A stretch of 64,000 bases of DNA from Cladobotryum mycophilum (Eukaryota; Ascomycota; Sordariomycetes; Hypocreales; Hypocreaceae), in NCBI GenBank assembly GCA_036429605.1, contig JAVFKD010000004.1, positions 2,728,001 to 2,792,000 of the forward strand, in the 5' to 3' direction. Within the stretch, counting starts at the first letter, position 1. Each line of letters starts with the position of its first letter. The position numbers and the translations under genes were made by a program. The notes below the pieces were generated by a model. It was not told the origin of the DNA and did no database searches. It saw only the letters and a program-made list of their open reading frames with translations. This document shows, one piece after another, positions 48,036 to 59,228 of this stretch.

Positions 48036-50240
48036 TTTTTGCTTTGCTTGAAACAGTTGAAGAAGTTGCAAAGTTGTTGCAGTGTGTGTGATGTTCGTCT
48101 TGGGGTCCTAGCGTGGGGTCTAACTTTGGGGGCCGGGTTAAAAGTCGATCTTGTGATGGCCACGGGGGAGGAGGGTGGTAGGGACGGAGGGAGGGAAGAC
48201 GAAGACACGACACTGGACGGGGAATTCTACAATAAAGATTCTGTGCGCGCACATGTCAGTTCTCCGAATTTAAGAAGTAAACAATATCGAAAATTCATCT
48301 TGTCGGCCCAGAGTTTTAGGGGGAGAAGCCATTCATCTTACACGAGCTGGTTGTGGTGTGGGTATCTTCAACTGTGAGATCGTAAGTAAAAGGAAAATAT
48401 GATATGTTATTAACCTGGGACGCCGGTTCGCAGCCACGTACGTACCTTTTATCACACACGTGCAAATTGCAGCGAGTAACAGAAGGGTATCGTCGGAAAG
48501 CAAAGGATTTTTTTTGCAAGTACAAAGGTAGTTAAGAACACACACTGCACTTAATCGCAGGAAAGCTGTTTTATTTTTTTTAGATTCGTGATTGTGGGAT
48601 ATCGTGGCGGAGACAAGAAGATGCAGCCATTATTTTGGTGCTGGAGGCAGTGACATTGATGGTTTTTTGCGAAAGCCGAGGATGGAGGATGGAGGAGGAG
48701 GATAAGGAAGAGAGAGAGAAGCAGTGGAGGGTTTGGTGATGCGACAAAGAAATGGGGAGGAAGAGAAGAGCAAGAAAGATGTCACATTCTTTGTTGGAAA
48801 GCTGGTACTTGGAGGAGAAGGAAAGACAAAAAAAACAATAAAAACAATAAAAATAAAAATATTGAATTGAAATGGGGGATGGATGGATGGAGGGTTGGAT
48901 GGATGGATGTGCAGCCCTGATCATGGGTGTCGATATTCACGAGTGCGCGTCAGGCAAAGCCCCAGAGCGGCTCGGATTGGTCGCATGAATCGGGTGGTTT
49001 CGCAAAGTCGAGCACATGGTCTGAAGGATTCCCGGTCGTTGGACTTTGTTTGGTGGTTCTGGTCTGGATGGTCCCCAATATTGGTGCCCAACATGATGGA
49101 TCCATGCAACGGTTGCAAGCCCACAGTGTGCATGTAACTCTACGAGCCTGGACCGACCACCTTTTTTGTTGTTTTTGTTGCTGTAGCACATTTATTTATA
49201 TTATTGTGTGTGAAATATCGAGTCAGTCATGTAGTATTGCCATGATGTTATTATATTATTATTGGATAATTACAGGTATACACCTAGTAGTAACTGAATG
49301 GGTACTGATATACATATAGGTGCACACAGTCCTCTTGTGGTTTGTTCGTGGTTTGCTTCAATACACCAGACAGACACCAAGTTCGTTGCTGACGTTGCCA
49401 AGGTTACAGAGTACAGATTTAACTTTACCTTTTGAACTTGTCTCATCATTCATTCATTCATCCATCATCATTGTGGGACAACGGCAATGGCAACGGGAAC
49501 CAAGGGAGCGTTTGGAGGGGGCTTTTGGTTTGCCGGGCTTTCTAGCGGGCCGTTGCATCCATAATCCATCCCATCCATTGGGATCCATTCGGTGCAGAAT
49601 GAATACAGCAGAATGCAGAACGCAGAACGCATCTGCAGCTTGAAGCGGACTACCTACAGAATAAAATAGTTTGCTCCACCAAAGTGCTTAAGAGAAAAGG
49701 CTTCTTCCGTGTTAGCCGCAAAGGTCCTGATCCACTTGTTACTACTACTTGTAGCGCATGGATGTTGATGAGGCAAACAAACCGTGTTCATAACAACAAA
49801 CATGCATTCTTGTACGAACATCCTGTCTGGTAATGGTAAACCTTCTTGGGGATCCTCTTGGTATAGATGTACGCATTTAGGGGGTACAGTACGGTAGGGA
49901 GGCCTCTTGAAGCCTTTGATACTTGATACGCCCATAAGTGAATATTTTGTAGACTATATTGAGACCAATTATATTTTATGAGTTTATTGAATTCAACTTC
50001 CATGGCATGAATGCTGATGCCGTCATCTATTTATTTGTGAGTATTTTGGTGTAGTGATACCAGTGGAGGGTACTGTGCGGTGTGCACCGAGTACTCCGCA
50101 CCTGGAAACATCATTCGCTGTGACACTCCAATGGCTGCTGCCCCACCTCCACTGATGGATTGACAAAAGCTCCCCCGCCAAACCGCGTCCACCTCGTCAG
50201 TCACATCTTTAGTACTTGGTCATCAAATCACCACAACGCT
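48036..50240. other. Divergent intergenic region, 2.2 kb
   Basis: Between the DUF6594 and GatB start codons. Contains GGAT tetranucleotide repeats at about 48883-48909 and CATT repeats at about 49446-49461, otherwise unique sequence. No gene supported. Confidence 0.5.
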
Positions 50241-52093
50241 ATGAGTCGCACATCCATCACTGCGCTCAGCAGGTACCTCCTCCAAGGCCAATTGCCTAGA
50301 AATGGATGCATTGGACATCGTCGCTCTATAGTCCGCAGACTCCCCCTCTTGTCACCGATCCGGCTTCACCCCATCCGATGTCTTCAAAGCTCCTCCTCCG
50401 AGTCAGCCGCCGAGGCTTCCAAACGACCGATACCTCTACGAAAGCAATTGAAGGATGAGGCTAAACAAGCGAAAAAGCAGGGCAAGAAGAAATCCAAGAG
50501 TGAATCTCAGACGGTCGACGGATGGGAATTGACCGTGGGCATCGAAATACATGCCCAATTGAATACACCCCGCAAACTGTTTTCACCGGCCGCGACATCG
50601 TTCAATGATGAGCCAAACAGTCATGTCGCCTTCTTCGATGTCGCAATGCCTGGAAGCCAGCCGCTGTTCCAGAAAGAGACCCTGATTCCGGCCATACGAG
50701 CTGCCCTGGCTCTCAATTGCGACATCCAGCCAGTCAGTCGATTTGATCGCAAGCATTACTTCTGGTGGGACCAGCCATCAGGGTATCAAATCACACAGTA
50801 CTACGAACCCTTTGCCAAGAATGGCCATATAACGCTTTTTCTCAGGACGGAATCTCCCCGGAGGATGGCGAAAGCGTTACTGTGCGGATCAAGCAGGTTC
50901 AACTTGAACAGGATACTGCCAAGACTCTGGCCCAGGTGGATGGTCTTCACTGGCTGGACTTTAACCGTGTTGGTGTGCCGTTGATTGAGGTCATCACGGA
51001 GCCTGATATTCATCACCCAAGGACGGCCGCGGTGCTTGTTCGCAAGATTCAGCTCCTTTTAAATACTGTCGACTCATGCGTTTCGGGAATGGAGACTGGC
51101 GGCCTCAGAGCCGATGTCAACGTATCTGTCCGAAGAACCGACGACCCAAGCAAGAAGCTCGGTACACGCACCGAGATTAAAAACCTTAGTACCATCAAAG
51201 CTGTCGAGGATGCCATCATTTCTGAACGTGACCGTCAGATCAGGGAGCTAGAAGCTGGTGGTGTCATTGCTGGAGAAACTCGTGGCTGGTCAATTGGCTC
51301 TACCGAAACGCGCCGCCTGCGTGGAAAGGAGGGCGAGGTTGACTACCGTTATATGCCCGATCCAGATCTCGCACCCCTTGTTATTGGTGATGATGTTGTG
51401 CAGCACCTTCAAGAATCGCTTGCTGTCTTGCCAGATGCCGAGCTCGACAAGCTGGTCTCTCACTATGGCCTCACACCCAAAGACGCCCTGTCCCTTATCA
51501 CTTTGGACAATGGAGCTCGAGTCCAATACTTTTACCGTGTTCTGGCCCTACTCGAACAGGAGTTCCAGGCTGAGCCCGATAAAGTAGGCCTCTCTGATGT
51601 AAAGAATTATGCTACTCTCGCTGGAAACTGGATTATTCATGAACCGGGTCGTCTAACTACATACAAGGCTGGACCTACGGCATCGGGTGATTTATCCTTT
51701 ACACAAACTGGAGAATGTGATCAGATTCCTGGAAAGCATCTATCTCAGCTTCTCTACCATCTGTATAACAAGCACATCACAGGAAAGGTAGCCAAAGAGC
51801 TTCTCCTCGCTATTTATCTGGGAGAGTTGGAAAGCGGAGTACTGGATGCCATCAACGCCAATGATTTGTGGTTCAAGGAGATTTCTCACCAAGAATACAT
51901 GGACCTTGCCGATGCGGCTCTCAAGGGGGAGGAAAAGGTTTTGCAGGAATTTTCCGATTATAGAAAGTATCCGCAAGGCAAGCTCATGTACCTGGTCGGA
52001 AAGATGATGCGTCTTGGACCAACTGAGCGCATTGATCCTTTGACAGCAGAGACTGTGATGAGGGAACGGATTGAGCAGCTCCAGACTGCGTGA
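50241..52093 (+). CDS. PET112: Glutamyl-tRNA(Gln) amidotransferase subunit B, mitochondrial
   Basis: Intronless, about 617 residues. ATG 50241 starts an Arg-rich, acid-free transit peptide; a basic Lys stretch follows near residue 75-90. The GatB signature begins with WELTVGIEIHAQLNTPRKLFS. The kinase-like core (FDRKHYFWWDQPSGYQITQYY, DFNRVGVPLIEVITEPD, DYRYMPDPDLAPL) and the C-terminal YqeY-like helical tail are complete. With GatA and GatF/GatC it converts misacylated Glu-tRNA(Gln) to Gln-tRNA(Gln) in mitochondria. The reading frame shifts by -1 at a T5 run, 50836-50840, between ...KNGHITLF and SQDGISPEDGES. One more T restores the family's continuous sequence. Everything else is conserved, so a sequence error is likeliest. 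Confidence 0.93.
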
Positions 52094-52937
52094 CTTTCTC
52101 TGAAATAAGCACCTCATGGTGACACGGATCAATGACTGAAGGATAGAATACCCCTATTGGATTGGGATGCGATGTGTCAAACCTGGAACATACACTGCAT
52201 AATAGATGGTACCTCGATGCTGCATATAGATGCAATCTTTGAGATTACGCTATAGCAACTTGCTGGATGCGGCCAGCTCAATGCGAGCAATTGCAAAAAA
52301 TGCGGGACCATCACGGTGAATCTTGTTTATATGACGAAAGAGTCATGATTTACTATCCTCGGATGCTTGCATATGCATTCGGACTGTTTGCGGAATTACG
52401 TCGCTACATCTCCAATGCTTATGCAACTGTCTTTTTGTTTGTTCGCTTTCAAACGGTCTGCTGTGATGGGGCCATCGGTCTAGAAACGGGCAGGCTTATC
52501 TACTGTGGAATTGGGCGCAAGTAAAGGAAAATACTTGGTAGAACTACCAAGTAATGCTTTTTGAATTGCATTTGGGCGATTAGAAAGGTGTCTTTGCCCA
52601 AAAAAATACAAATGAATGCTGGATGCATCGAAATGTATGGATGCGTCATCATTGCGATTGGAATTACATGTGGAGGCAGGGAGTGGCGATGACATCACGA
52701 CACACAACCACAAACGTCAGTGCAATGCAAACCAAGGTTCTTTCTTCATGCCAGTTGGAATCATTCGGGCAGGGCATATTAAATACCTATTCAAAGTGAC
52801 AAACTTTTTCAATTCTTTTCTTTTAATAAACTCAAACTCAATTCTCTCTCTCTCTCTCTCTCTCACCAAATCAGTAAAAAAAACACAAACCCTTGACGAG
52901 ATCTACCCAGTCTATACCTACCTCTTCTCATCTCATC
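52094..52937. other. Intergenic, 844 bp
   Basis: Between tandem genes. It ends with a (TC)n tract at about 52844-52864 in the leader of the LEA-like gene. AT-rich GCATATTAAATAC at about 52775 could act as a TATA element. No gene. Confidence 0.45.
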
Positions 52938-53482
52938 ATGTCTTCATTCCTCACTCGAACCATCAACACGAGCCGAACTGTCGCGGCTACACTCTCAGCT
53001 TCACGGATTGCTGCTGCGCACAGCTCCAGAGCTTTCACGACTACGTATCCGGTCCAGAAGACTGCTACGGAAACGGTCAAGGATGGCCTCAAGACCGTTG
53101 ACAGGGCTGTGAGCGACAAGCTCGTTGATGGCATTGACCTCGCCAGTACGTATTTCACAGAACACAAAGCATACACCACAACATCTCCTTTTACTTTCAC
53201 TGCAAACAAGAGAAAAAGGAACTAACTGGATCCCCCTCCCAAACAGCCGCCGCCACCGAAAAAGTCAAAGACACAGCCGAGAAAATCTCAACCCACCCCA
53301 CCGTCGAAAAGGTCCAGGGCAAAGCCCAAGAGCTCAGCGGCCAGGCCCAAGGAAAAGCGAGCGAGCTCAGCGGCCAAGCACAGGGTAAAGCTGAGCAGCT
53401 CAAGGGCCAGGCCAAGGGCACGGCGGAGCAAGCCAAGGGCAAGGCAAAGGGCGCCGCCGAGGAGGTGAAGGGGAAAATGTAA
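52938..53482 (+). CDS. Small LEA-like amphipathic repeat protein, probably mitochondrial
   Basis: Two exons, 52938-53145 and 53247-53482; 147 residues. The first 35 residues (MSSFLTRTINTSRTVAATL...) are basic, hydroxylated and acid-free, as in a mitochondrial presequence. The C-terminal half consists of about four and a half 11-residue units of the GKAxELSGQAQ / GKAEQLKGQAK type, the periodicity of group 3 (LEA_4) late-embryogenesis-abundant and apolipoprotein-like helices that form amphipathic membrane- or protein-protecting helices under drying. A stress-protection role is inferred from this. The last exon ends in Lys-rich sequence. Confidence 0.82.
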
Positions 53483-54295
53483 GAGAAAAGGAAAAAAAGG
53501 GAGAGAAAGGGAAGAAAGGGAGAGAAAGGGAAGAAAGGGAAGAAAGGGAAGCACGGAGTTTTTAACACCTTGTATTATGGTTACTTAATCCCTAAAAATG
53601 CATTTACATTAATGAATATGAGGAATTGTCTCCTCGTTCCACAGTCTGATACCTTGAATGTAATGGAGTGTTGAACAGACGCTTTCCAGAGTGGCCAAGA
53701 CTATGCTGTATTCCTGCCAAGGATACATGTTGGCGTTCAATTTGTTTGACAGATGCGCCTGAAGGCGCCTGTAATATTTTTCTAACTGGGAGATGCAGAT
53801 CAATTCGGATGATGAGTATGTTGAGTAAAGGACCAACCATATCGTTGATTCCTTCATGTGAGAAACTGTATAAACATGCACAATGACGTGTTAATATTGC
53901 TGAGGAAGAACCTGAATCTAACACCCTTCGTGAAAATTAGATTCTGGGCCACATATGACATGAATCATACGCACCTGAACATATGGAGTAAACAATGGGT
54001 AGCATATCTTAGAAAGAAAGAGATTTTTATTATGTACTATAATTACCAACTAGAGTCCTCTCCGAAACCTTAAACCACTTCCAATTCATTACGCTCCATC
54101 ACTCAGGAGCAAGGGTATCAACAAAACGATAGCATTCCTCCAATACCTAATCTTGCAACAAACGTTATCCAAACAATCGTCCCCCATATTCGCCTCCTCT
54201 TTACACAGCACGCCTCGTCATGAACCAAATAGAGTATCCATAGCCTTCAATAAAGCCTTTTTTCCTTCTCATTTTCTTTCCCACACATATTTCGC
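53483..54295. other. Intergenic, convergent 3' ends
   Basis: 813 bp. The first 70 bp are a GGGAGAAAGGGAAGAAA purine repeat in the 3' flank of the LEA-like gene; the rest is AT-rich. No gene seen. Confidence 0.5.
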
Positions 54296-55194
54296 TTAGG
54301 CGGCAGTTCTGTGAGCCGGGGGCTGTACAAAGTTGAGTTCTCCCAGCGGAAGCGTGATGTAGGTCGTATCCTGGAGCATGAGACCGGCACTGCCAGCATA
54401 GAATGCAGCAAACGCGCAGATGACGGCAAACACGCCGCCAGCACGGTTCACTCGAATGGCTGCAGTGTGGTGGCTTGTAGAAATGAACTGAGCAATGCTG
54501 AGGAAGAAAAAGGCCAGAGTAAGGAACCCAAAGACTGTGAGAATGGCAATGTTCGTCTTCAAAGCGGCAAGGAAGAAGATGAGAGTCAAGAAGCACCACA
54601 GGATGAGGAAAATGCCGATGGCGAAGCTGTAGGCGCGCTGGTCTCCAGCGTAGGCCGCCTCGATGCCAAGGGAGGGGACGAGGAGCATGGCAAAGGCAAG
54701 CCAAAAGGCGCCGTACGAGCAGTGGACCGTCGTGCCAAAGGTGTTGCCGAGGGTGAACTCCATGATGCCGGCGACGAATTGAGCCATACCGCCAAAGAAG
54801 ATGGCGAGCCCAAACACGACTTGATCGGGACCAACGCTACCCAATGGGTTGGAACCGGGGAGCCTATTCACCGCTCTAGTTAGCCAGGGTAAAGATGCGA
54901 TGGAGGAGTCAGGAATGTAACGTACCCAGCACCGCATTGGTAAAGACCGAGAACGAAGGTAGTCAGGGCGAAACCGATGAGGCCCAATGGACCGGGGTTA
55001 CCAATCTTTCCAAGTCTTGGCTGGAAGACCTGCGAAACCATGGACTGATGTGGTTTGTTGCCCATATCGCCTGAGCTTCCTGCATAGTCATAGCCATTGG
55101 TATGGTGTCCGTTGGCATGATGTCCATTGTGCATGGTATGCCCTCCATCGGAATATTGGCCAGCGTGATCGGTTGCAGCAGCATTGGAAGCCAT
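54296..55194 (-). CDS. Acetate transporter, GPR1/FUN34/YaaH (AceTr) family
   Basis: Two exons, 54926-55194 and 54296-54863, joined by a 62-bp intron (GTACGT..GAATAG); 278 residues. A His/Gly/Asn-rich cytosolic N-terminus precedes the family signature NPGPLGL at 66-72 at the start of helix 1. Five further hydrophobic helices follow (FGLAIFFGGMAQFVAGIME, FWLAFAMLLVP, FLILWCFLTLIFFLAALK, ILTVFGFLTLAFFFLSI, AGGVFAVICAFAAFYAGSAGL). Members such as Ady2/Ato1 carry acetate and other short carboxylates across the plasma membrane and are induced when sugar is absent. A TATA element sits 58 bp upstream. No break or missing motif. Confidence 0.92.
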
Positions 55195-55251
55195 GTTGGA
55201 TACGTTGCTCGACTTTCCAGATATAGTTCTTGGTAAAGTGTATGTGAAATG

Positions 55252-55261
55252 TATTTATATA
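55252..55261 (-). promoter_or_regulatory. TATA box of the acetate transporter gene
   Basis: On the minus strand TATATAAATA lies 58 bp before the start codon, a strong consensus at a distance giving a short leader. A TATA promoter fits a highly inducible gene. Confidence 0.55.
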
Positions 55262-57351
55262 CTCAAGGGTGAGTGTATGATGAAGGATTCATGCGGTGTA
55301 ATATCCCGACATCCCCCTCTTTATATATTACCATCCCATCCAGAGCCAAGCACGCTTTTCTCCGCAACAGAGCAGCCCATGGAGCCCAAATCTCTGTTTC
55401 GGACAAGGACCCCCGTTCGTCCGGTGAATTGCGATTGGTATATCATCCTAGACAGGTCCTCCCCTCCATCTTCTCGATCCTCGATGTCATTGAATTGTCA
55501 AGAAGAGTGGTAGAGGGCACGCTGCTAAGCTATGCGGAGTTAGAGCTGTCACCGCAGGGTCGACATTGCTAGCAACCTCTTGGCATGAGTATCGGAACCT
55601 TCGGGGACCAAGAGGGACCTCGTTTCAAGACATCGGCGATGTTAAAGACAACAGCCGCAATGTAGGGGCGGTACCCATACAGCTATGTTGCGGTAGATAT
55701 TGAGGTGAAGCGGCAAGGGTTCTCTTCTACCCCCAGGAAAGCTGAAGTGGAGGTTGTCTGGGGTAGCTCCAAGTGCCGTCGTGGGGTAGAGATGTGGCGG
55801 CCAATAGCCTGTCGGGAGGAGACGTTAACGCATGGAGCTTCTCGCCGTGTCGTCATGCGGAGTTCATTCGGCAGGGATTTTCGGAGTCATACAGAATGTC
55901 AATTTCTTGTTTTGGGGTGCTTGGCGCAATTGGGCTGTCCAGTTCTTGTGTAACAATGAGAAGCGCCCCCCAAGTCGAGGTACTCTATTGTTTGGTGAGT
56001 AATCGTCATCAAGCCATCTGCTATGGATGGTCCCTGTTAGTAACTGCGAGTTCCTGAATCCTTGGGACGTACCTGGATTTTAACTCTACCTAGATTCACG
56101 ATTCGTAAATTGCGAGAATGCGGTATTACAGTAGATGGTGGTGGCGGCGGCGGCGGTAGTGGTTGGTGATGATGATGGTTGGGAGTGGGGGGATGGGGGA
56201 GCAGATTTGGAATATCGCCCCCATTGTTGTCTGTGTAACGGCTTGGTGCATGATGCGTGATTAGCAACGGCAAGTGCCTCCGGCTATTGGATGAACCAGC
56301 ACTTGACCTGTGGCGGAACTCGGTGAGCAGAGTTTGAGAATCAAAGCAATTAATTGGTCATTATTCCGAGAAGCGTTTAATGCCTGTCATTGATTTATTC
56401 ACTTATTATTTCCGTAAAGCTTGTGTGAAGCAATTCGTTTGATTGGGCCTGAAACGCAACCATGACTCTGTACTGCGACTGCCAACTGGTGGATAAGAAA
56501 CACCATCAATGGATAATGGATGATGGCGTAAAGCGTGTTGGGAGTAGATGGAAATTATCGAGTGAATAAAAATGCACAAATAAAACCAAGAAAAAAGAGA
56601 GTAGTTGGTAGAATCGAGGGGAATCGATAAGTCTTTGCCTCTATCTAGCGGCCATGTGATGTGACTTCTCACTTGCTGCCAATATACACCCAACAAAACT
56701 GACCGTGTTTTTGTTGTAGACATAGGTCTACGAGTAGATGAAGAAGAGAAACAATGTCCTGTAAAAAGAATATCCATCTATTCATAGCCCGTCAATCTCT
56801 GACTCTCGTTGCACAAGAGCTTGCTGCACACTTGTGCACAGATGGCTGGCAATCTCAAGCATTGCATTCCATAGCCATAAGAGACACTTGAGAGACGACA
56901 GAACTGCTATATAGGTTTTATTGTTGCTGGGGGAGTGTGAAGGTATCATTAGCTACTCTCTCTATTTGTGTTAGATGAAGAGTAGAATGTCTTTTGATAG
57001 CTGATGTAGATGGCGGCCAAGTGAACAGAACCGGTTGCTCCTCGATCAGACGACCATGATTATATTCATCTATTTCGAGGCCAACATATTCACCGAGGTG
57101 GTGGCAGATACGGTGCACATACCATTCGTTTCTCATCGGCATCTATTTACTCTTACTTTAACACCTACCTGCTGCCTACCTGTGTTTGTATTTGTGATAA
57201 AGGGAGACATGGCGTGATTCTTCCAACGCGTCCTTCTGTACGTCAGTCTCAACGGTGCAACATCAGAGAGAACTGATTCATAAAAACAAGTGTGACTCTC
57301 TCTTTTTAAAAAATAAATAGGAACCACAGGCTGTAACAAAGATCAGAGGAC

Positions 57352-57465
57352 ATGTTCCAAAAGTTCTTGTTGTCTGGGCTTTTCGTAGCTGCAGTCCCCG
57401 CAGCAACCAAACCTGCTGGTAGCCTCCCCTATTCACCATCACCATCACCAAAACTGGATCAGTGA
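57352..57465 (+). other. Short frame resembling a signal peptide, possibly an upstream ORF
   Basis: A 37-codon frame starting ATG at 57352 encodes MFQKFLLSGLFVAAVPAA, a textbook secretion signal, then a Ser/Pro-rich tail and stop. It lies 640 bp upstream of the GPI protein on the same strand. It may be an upstream ORF in that gene's leader, a tiny secreted peptide, the first exon of an unseen transcript, or chance. Confidence 0.3.
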
Positions 57466-57991
57466 CACTCGGCCCCTGACAGCCGTCACCACCTGCAACT
57501 CATTTTTTCTTCTTCTCTCCATCTCTCCTCTTCTACCTCACTTTTTAAACTTATTTGACCTTCTTACTGATTCCATTACTTGGAAATTGTGGGTCCATCT
57601 TTATTTACGTCCCCCTCGCCATCGCGATTTCCTCAACAACACTTTCTCCTCCTTCCCAACCTTCATCTTCACCACCAATCTTCATCTCACCAGAGCAAAG
57701 CTTTTCAGCATCACCAAGGTACAGCATAATCTCTTCCAGTCTATAATGTCCATCATGATGCCTTACTTTCATTCCATCTCATCAGACTCCTTTCGTCTGT
57801 TTTGCATCTCCATCATACTTTTCTCCTCTTTTCAACATTCCAAAAAAACCTTTCACCCAGCACTTTCACTCTTCTCTTTAGCATAAGAAAAAAAGCATCT
57901 CTAACTTGACCGTACTACAGATCAATCATCTTACTTCATCGATATTCTTCATTCTAGTATATCAACCGTTATTCGCCTACCCCGAATCAAC

Positions 57992-58831
57992 ATGATGACT
58001 CCCTCCAAGACTACCACTGCGGCTGCCCTCGCCCTCATGGCCCACGGCATCAACGCCATCGGTCCCTACGGTGAGAAATTTCCAACCAATTTCGTCGTCG
58101 CAACGCCCTATTAACAACAGCCTTCTAGCAAACAGCGAGACCACCGTGACCGTCGAGCCTTACGTCGTTGGCTCTGCCACCTCCAGTGGTAAACACAGCC
58201 TCCTGATCCACCCTTGCTTTTACCACACTCCTCTAACAAATCACCAGGCGTCGTCGTGTACTCAATGAACTACTGCACCATCGTCCAGAACACTGCTTGC
58301 CAGGTCACTCTCTCCACTGGCGGCCAGGCTCCCCCTGAGTATTCCACTGTGTCCACCGTTGTCGGAGAGTCTACCGGAGTCGTCACCGTTCCTGTCTCGA
58401 CCACTGTTGGCGGCGAGACTGCCATCACTGCCATCTCTGGCACCGATGTTTCCATCTCTCAGTTTACCCCCGAAGTCACCCAGTCTGGTGAAGCTGGAGT
58501 TCCCGTCACTGATGGTCAGCCATCCACCACTGTCATCTCGACTACCGACAGGGTTGGTAGCCCTACCCTCCTGACTACCTCTCTTGTCGCTGCCACTGAC
58601 TCCGTCATTATCTCGACCGAGACCGCCGGCGAGACTGCATCCTCTGCTTCCACCACCGGCAGAGAGTCCAACTCCACCGTGGCTGTTACTCACCAGCCCC
58701 CTGGTACTACCGCTAGCACCACCACGGGCGCAGACTCTGCCCCTAGCCACACCGGTGCCGGTGCAGATCTTCAAGTCATCCCCGCCGCAGCTCTTGGAGC
58801 TGCCATCATGGCCATGGTTTGCCTCATCTAA
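57992..58831 (+). CDS. GPI-anchored Ser/Thr-rich cell-wall protein
   Basis: Three exons, 57992-58070, 58129-58188 and 58248-58831; 240 residues with all junctions in phase. The N-terminus (MMTPSKTTTAAALALMAHGINA) is a signal peptide. The mature protein begins GPYGANSETTVTVEP and contains two cysteines (YCTIVQNTACQVTL). A long Ser/Thr/Val/Pro region follows that would be heavily O-mannosylated. The end, GADLQVIPAAALGAAIMAMVCLI, is a GPI-anchor signal. No enzyme domain is visible. Likely a structural wall protein. The leader is CT-rich and may be long. Confidence 0.8.
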
Positions 58832-59228
58832 GCACCGTCTCTTTAATGAGGGCCACCGCCTACCAATGCATTTGGCCCCCTCGGTAGAGGAGTAGAGGGC
58901 TTGTTTTTTGTGGACGATTCTGAACAGTAACTTGGCAGTTGGGAAGTCAGACATACTGGATTGCATTTGGAATCTTTGATGAATCGTCTGTAGAACTGAC
59001 GAGTGATAATAAGTGTCATTTTTGTACCTAGGTACATTTTCGCAAGGAGATAGAAAAGAAAAAAGAGAACGTCCACCAGAATTCTGCACTTTTTGTTCTT
59101 GTTATAAGTGATCCGCCTTTGAATGGTATCGAATTTCTACTATTAGCATGAGTCTATGGAACTCCTAAAAGGAACAGACCAAAATGTTACTCCCAACCTG
59201 TACTATTGACTCCAGTGCATATACAAGC
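58832..59228. other. Intergenic, convergent 3' ends
   Basis: 397 bp spacer between the GPI protein and VPS41 stop codons; contains a CCTAGGTAC palindrome near 59028. No gene. Confidence 0.45.

Larger units (their letters stand above)
55195..57991. other. Divergent intergenic region, 2.8 kb
   Basis: Lies between the acetate transporter and the GPI wall protein. It contains GGT/GGC repeats near 56134-56175, CACCATCACCATCACC near 57433, and a small signal-peptide-like reading frame at 57352-57465 (separate entry). Nothing else identifiable. Confidence 0.5.

Noticed and set aside
50765..50984. Two overlapping genes in the GatB region
   Set aside because: Each frame carries half of one GatB signature set; they are one gene with a one-base loss.
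58262..59089. 275-codon antisense frame over the GPI protein gene
   Set aside because: Gly/Ser-rich mirror of Thr/Ser codons in the real gene; no start context or motif.
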